A stretch of 64,000 bases of DNA, taken from the NCBI GenBank assembly GCA_015069615.1, contig SVIF01000007.1:1-64000 (forward strand), written 5' to 3'. This document shows positions 60,647-64,000 of the stretch, in pieces (the stretch's first letter is position 1; every line of letters begins with the position of its first letter). The notes under the pieces were generated by a model. The model was given only the letters and a program-made list of their open reading frames with translations. It ran no database searches and was not told the origin of the DNA. Source of the stretch: Clostridiales bacterium. Lineage in GTDB: Bacteria; Bacillota; Clostridia; Christensenellales; Borkfalkiaceae. The position numbers and the translations under genes were made by a program.

Positions 60647-61459
60647 TTATTTACCGAGTTGTGCCATTACCTTTTTGGTAATTTCAGCAATCAATGCGCT
60701 ATCGTCCGCCTTGCCTTCACCGTGGCAGGTGCAGTTACCGCCGCAGCTGTGGCAGCTGGGAAGACCTGCTTTCGCGTTGGGGCAAAGGTTAGCGGGGTGA
60801 CGACCGGTCATACCGAATTGTCTTCTGATTTCGTACAAGCGTTCTACTTGTTCTTTGGAAAGTTCCTTGGGACCGCCAAGAAGCTTAGCGTTGAACAGAA
60901 GGCGTGCGTAGAATTCTACGGATTCCATTTTGTGGTATGCGGAAAGCAAGGAATCAGAGAAAGTAAGCGCACCGTGGTTTTCCAAAAGAACTGCGTCAAA
61001 GTATTGAACGTGTTCGGAAACTGCATCGGGAATTTCTTCGGTAGAAGGAGTACCGTAAGCAGCGATGGGAACGCAGCCAAGCGCGATAACCGCTTCGGGC
61101 ATGATGGGTTGCGTTAAAGGAATACCCGCAATAGCGAAGCTGGTTGCATACATGGGGTGCGCGTGAACAACCGATTTAACGTCGGGACGTTCCTTATACA
61201 CACGCATGTGCATTTTAATTTCGGAAGAGGGTTTGAAACCGGGGTTTGCTTGTAAAACTTTACCGTTTTCGTCAACCTTGCAGATGTATTCGGGGGTCAT
61301 GAAACCTTTGGATACGCCCGTGGGGGTGCAAAGGAATTCATGGTCGTTTAACTTAACGGAAATGTTACCGTCGTTAGAAGCAACCATGCCGCGATTGTAA
61401 ATCCGCTTACCGATGTCGCAAATTTGTTTTTTGATTTCGTATTCGTTTACCATTACCAT
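60647..61459 (-). CDS. class II aldolase (L-fuculose/L-rhamnulose-1-phosphate aldolase-like) with Cys-rich linker and C-terminal encapsulation-like peptide
   Basis: GMVASNDGNISVKL, VVHAHPMYATSFAI, LENHGALTFSDSLLSAYHKMESVEFYARLL; tail CHSCGGNCTCHGEGKADDSALIAEITKKVMAQLGK. Confidence 0.9.
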   Translation of the reverse strand: MVMVNEYEIKKQICDIGKRIYNRGMVASNDGNISVKLNDHEFLCTPTGVSKGFMTPEYICKVDENGKVLQANPGFKPSSEIKMHMRVYKERPDVKSVVHAHPMYATSFAIAGIPLTQPIMPEAVIALGCVPIAAYGTPSTEEIPDAVSEHVQYFDAVLLENHGALTFSDSLLSAYHKMESVEFYARLLFNAKLLGGPKELSKEQVERLYEIRRQFGMTGRHPANLCPNAKAGLPSCHSCGGNCTCHGEGKADDSALIAEITKKVMAQLGK

Positions 61460-61549
61460 ATCTTTTTTCTCCTATGAAATATGATATTTTTTTATCTTTG
61501 AAACTTGCAAAAAGGCGATATGCTCCCCTTTCCACCGTTCTTTGATACC

Positions 61550-61577
61550 ATTATACAACAAAAACCAAACAAAGTCA
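61550..61577 (-). promoter_or_regulatory. predicted sigma-A promoter upstream of the aldolase gene
   Basis: minus strand TTGACT - 16 bp - TATAAT; A-tracts upstream (61581-61616). Confidence 0.75.
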
Positions 61578-61635
61578 ATACTTTTTTTAAATTTTTTTTG
61601 ATTTTTTGTGGTTTTTTGTTGGAAAGCCTTGGTTT

Positions 61636-62121
61636 TTATGTGGTTTCTTGTTTGTTTTGGGGGAATTGACGCGCTAACCAAGGAAGCGTGTCCCCTTCTT
61701 CCGCCAAATATTCAAAAATTTCGGCAAGACCTTCCCCCGTGGTGCTATCCACGTAGAAGATTTTGGAAATTCCCGTCATATGCAGCCAAGTAGTAGCCGC
61801 AGGTACGTTAGCATTTTTATCGTTAATTTTCGTTACGATACCGATAACGGGGCGATTGGACGTTCCCGCGCAACCGGGCGGAAAAATACAGTACGGCTCG
61901 TTAGAAGCAACTAAAAGCGCAACCACTTGACATTCGTAAGAATATAAGGCAAGCGCGTGCGCAAGCGTGCGTTCTTCGGCGTATTCCCCCGGGGTATCCA
62001 CGACCACGTCGTAGTTATTGATATACTGCGTTTTGTGATAATGAATTTTTTCGCTGCGAAGCGCCTGCGTTAAGGTGGTTTTGCCACAACCCACGCGCCC
62101 CATTAAAATCATTTTCCGCAT
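61636..62121 (-). CDS. EutP/PduV family GTPase
   Basis: MRKMILMGRVGCGKTTLTQAL, VDTPGEYAEERTLAHALALYSYECQVVALL. Confidence 0.92.
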   Translation of the reverse strand: MRKMILMGRVGCGKTTLTQALRSEKIHYHKTQYINNYDVVVDTPGEYAEERTLAHALALYSYECQVVALLVASNEPYCIFPPGCAGTSNRPVIGIVTKINDKNANVPAATTWLHMTGISKIFYVDSTTGEGLAEIFEYLAEEGDTLPWLARQFPQNKQETT

Positions 62122-62127
62122 ATGAGA

Positions 62128-62508
62128 TTAGGTTTTCGTGATAGGACATACGGTAAAACCCAGCACGTCCTTTGCGTAATCCACTAAAGCGGTGATGGAG
62201 GAAAGCACTTCACTTACCGTACCGATTAAAATTAAGGTACCCGAGAAACGGTCCACAAAGCCAAGTTCCGCACCCGAGGATTTTAACGCGATATCCGCGA
62301 TGATGATTGCGGTTTCGGCAGGGGTGATGGTAACTACGCCGATGGCTTCCTTTTTATATTCCTTGGTGGGATCTAACCCTAATTTGGTATATAGAATATC
62401 GTCCGGGTTGGCAATTACGTGCGCGATAGAGATTTGCTTACCGGGAACTAATTCCTGAACGATACGCAATTTTTCATCCGACGAACGGATTAAATCTTCA
62501 AAATTCAT
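62128..62508 (-). CDS. EutS/PduU-type BMC shell protein
   Basis: RIVQELVPGKQISIAHVIANPDDILYTKLGL, AIGVVTITPAETAIIIADIALKSSGAELGFVDRFSGTLILIGTVSEV. Confidence 0.93.
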   Translation of the reverse strand: MNFEDLIRSSDEKLRIVQELVPGKQISIAHVIANPDDILYTKLGLDPTKEYKKEAIGVVTITPAETAIIIADIALKSSGAELGFVDRFSGTLILIGTVSEVLSSITALVDYAKDVLGFTVCPITKT

Positions 62509-62511
62509 AAC

Positions 62512-63306
62512 TTAGCCTCCGATTTGCACTTCGTAGGGGAAGGCGGATTTTGCCGCTTGCAACAGGGGTTCCATTTCTTCCGCCGTGGGGGGTGTAATAT
62601 GCGCCATTTCATACCTTCTACCAAGCCCCGCGTATTTATCCTGCCCTAACCTATGATAGGGCAACAAGTGCAGTTTCTTTACCCCGGGAAGGGTAGCAGC
62701 GAATGCCGCGATATCCCGAATTTCCTTGGGGGTTGCGTTAAACGTGGGAATTACGGGGATACGAATAATTAAATTCGTAAGTCCGCTTTCCGCCACCTTT
62801 TTCGCGTTTTCCTTCATCAAGCCGTTCCGTTTGCCCGTAAAAGCCAAGTGCTTTTCTTCGTCCATATGCTTGATGTCCATTAAATAATAATCCAAATAAG
62901 GTAAGATACTTTCGATAACCTTATATTCCGCGCACGCCATACTTTCAATGGCGGTGGTCATACCGTGATGCTTTGCCGCCTTAAGTAGTTCGCGCGTGAA
63001 ATCGGGTTGACAGAGACATTCCCCGCCAGATAGGGTAATTCCCCCACCCGTACGGCGGTAATACAAACGGTCCTTCAGTACCGTTTCCATCACTTCCCCA
63101 ACGGTTACGTCCTGCCCAACGATTTTCTCCTCTCCCCCTTGTTTCATGGTTTGAATTGCGTATTCTTGGGATTCAGGATTGCAACACCAACGGCAACGAA
63201 GCACACAGCCTTTCAAAAAGACCAACGTGCGAATCCCCGGTCCGTCATGGATGGAATACCGCTGAATATCGAAGATTCTTCCCTTTTGATTTTCGTTTAC
63301 TTGCAT
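62512..63306 (-). CDS. glycyl-radical enzyme activating protein (radical SAM)
   Basis: FDIQRYSIHDGPGIRTLVFLKGCVLRCRWCCNPESQ (CxxxCxxC-type), GGGITLSGGECLCQPDF. Confidence 0.93.
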   Translation of the reverse strand: MQVNENQKGRIFDIQRYSIHDGPGIRTLVFLKGCVLRCRWCCNPESQEYAIQTMKQGGEEKIVGQDVTVGEVMETVLKDRLYYRRTGGGITLSGGECLCQPDFTRELLKAAKHHGMTTAIESMACAEYKVIESILPYLDYYLMDIKHMDEEKHLAFTGKRNGLMKENAKKVAESGLTNLIIRIPVIPTFNATPKEIRDIAAFAATLPGVKKLHLLPYHRLGQDKYAGLGRRYEMAHITPPTAEEMEPLLQAAKSAFPYEVQIGG

Positions 63307-63321
63307 AATCCTTTGCCGCTT

Positions 63322-64000
63322 TTAGCCGCGGAAAGCTTGTTCGGTTCTGTTAATAATATCGTCCTGCAACGAACGCGAAAGGGTGGTAAACAGCGCGCTG
63401 TAACCTGCTACGCGAACCACCAAATGCTTGTACTTTTCGGGGTTCTTTTGCGCGTCTAACAAAGTTTCCCTGGAAACTACGTTAAATTGCATATGGCTAC
63501 CCTTTTGTTCAAAGTAGGTTAAAATAAGCGCAACGAAGTTTTCCAAACCGTTTTTACCCGCAAGGGCGCTGGGATGGAACTTTTGGTTGAACAGCGTACC
63601 GTTGGATGCGATACCGTGGTCCAAACGGGATACCGAGTTCGCTGCCGCCGTGGGCCCGTAAATGTCCTTACCCGCAGAAGGCGAAACGCCGTCCGCTACG
63701 GGTCTACCCGCAAGTCTGCCGTCGGGGGTTGCACCCGTTTGCGCACCCAAAGGCACGTTCGCGGATACGGGATATAAGCCCGCTTGGAACTGACCGCCAC
63801 GGGGGTTTTTATATTTTAGTAACGGGCGCGTGTACGTGTACGCAACGTCCCTTGCAAACGCGTCTACTTCTAAAATATCGTTACCGAACTTGGGAATTTT
63901 TTCAATATCCTTTCTAAGTTGCGCGTATTTAGCAGCGTTTGCGCCACCCGTTAAGGATTGCACTACTTGAACCACTTCGCTTTCGCTTACGTTTTTACCC
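63322..64000 (-). CDS. glycyl radical enzyme, probably B12-independent diol dehydratase (5' end beyond window)
   Basis: C-terminal glycyl-radical motif LVVRVAGYSALFTTLSRSLQDDIINRTEQAF; next to activase and BMC genes; frame open to window edge. Confidence 0.92.
   Translation of the reverse strand, partial: GKNVSESEVVQVVQSLTGGANAAKYAQLRKDIEKIPKFGNDILEVDAFARDVAYTYTRPLLKYKNPRGGQFQAGLYPVSANVPLGAQTGATPDGRLAGRPVADGVSPSAGKDIYGPTAAANSVSRLDHGIASNGTLFNQKFHPSALAGKNGLENFVALILTYFEQKGSHMQFNVVSRETLLDAQKNPEKYKHLVVRVAGYSALFTTLSRSLQDDIINRTEQAFRG

Noticed and set aside
61472-61681. 69-aa minus ORF between eutP-like and aldolase genes
   Set aside because: Overlaps the A-tract/promoter region; composition K/N-rich from AT-rich DNA, not a credible gene.

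Overview
The 64 kb window looks like a bacterial chromosome segment, probably from an uncultured Clostridia/Firmicutes lineage (a pro-SigK-like sigma factor, SepF/YggS and ThiT are present). About 1-28 kb is mostly core genes: def, priA, rpoZ, gmk, yicC, ligA, pcrA-like and UPF1-like helicases, engB/ysxC, lon, yggS-sepF, a NitT/TauT-type ABC permease and binding protein without an adjacent ATPase, ung, apgM, sigK, a minimal SufC/SufB-like pair, and two ABC exporter half-transporters. Accessory content includes a codon-usage mosaic ORF followed by a hairpin-like repeat element (22.7-24.26 kb). It also includes two tandem large secreted SGNH-hydrolase paralogues with long P-[S/T]-V-x repeats and an almost identical GGC-hydrophobic-KKR C-terminus (29.9-36.9 kb), and a TPP riboswitch with thiT. 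glmM/glmS, uppP and a type IIA topoisomerase pair follow. From 48.3 kb to the end is a GH78-like alpha-L-rhamnosidase and a large glycyl-radical-enzyme bacterial microcompartment (BMC) locus, probably for fucose/rhamnose-derived 1,2-propanediol. The most interesting signal is a compact operon next to the BMC shell genes: DeoR regulator, ParA-like ATPase, short ParB-N-domain-only protein, and Fe-alcohol dehydrogenase. It is a candidate BMC positioning/segregation system analogous to McdAB but with a ParB-like adaptor. All assignments are by eye from translated sequence and motifs; no searches were run.
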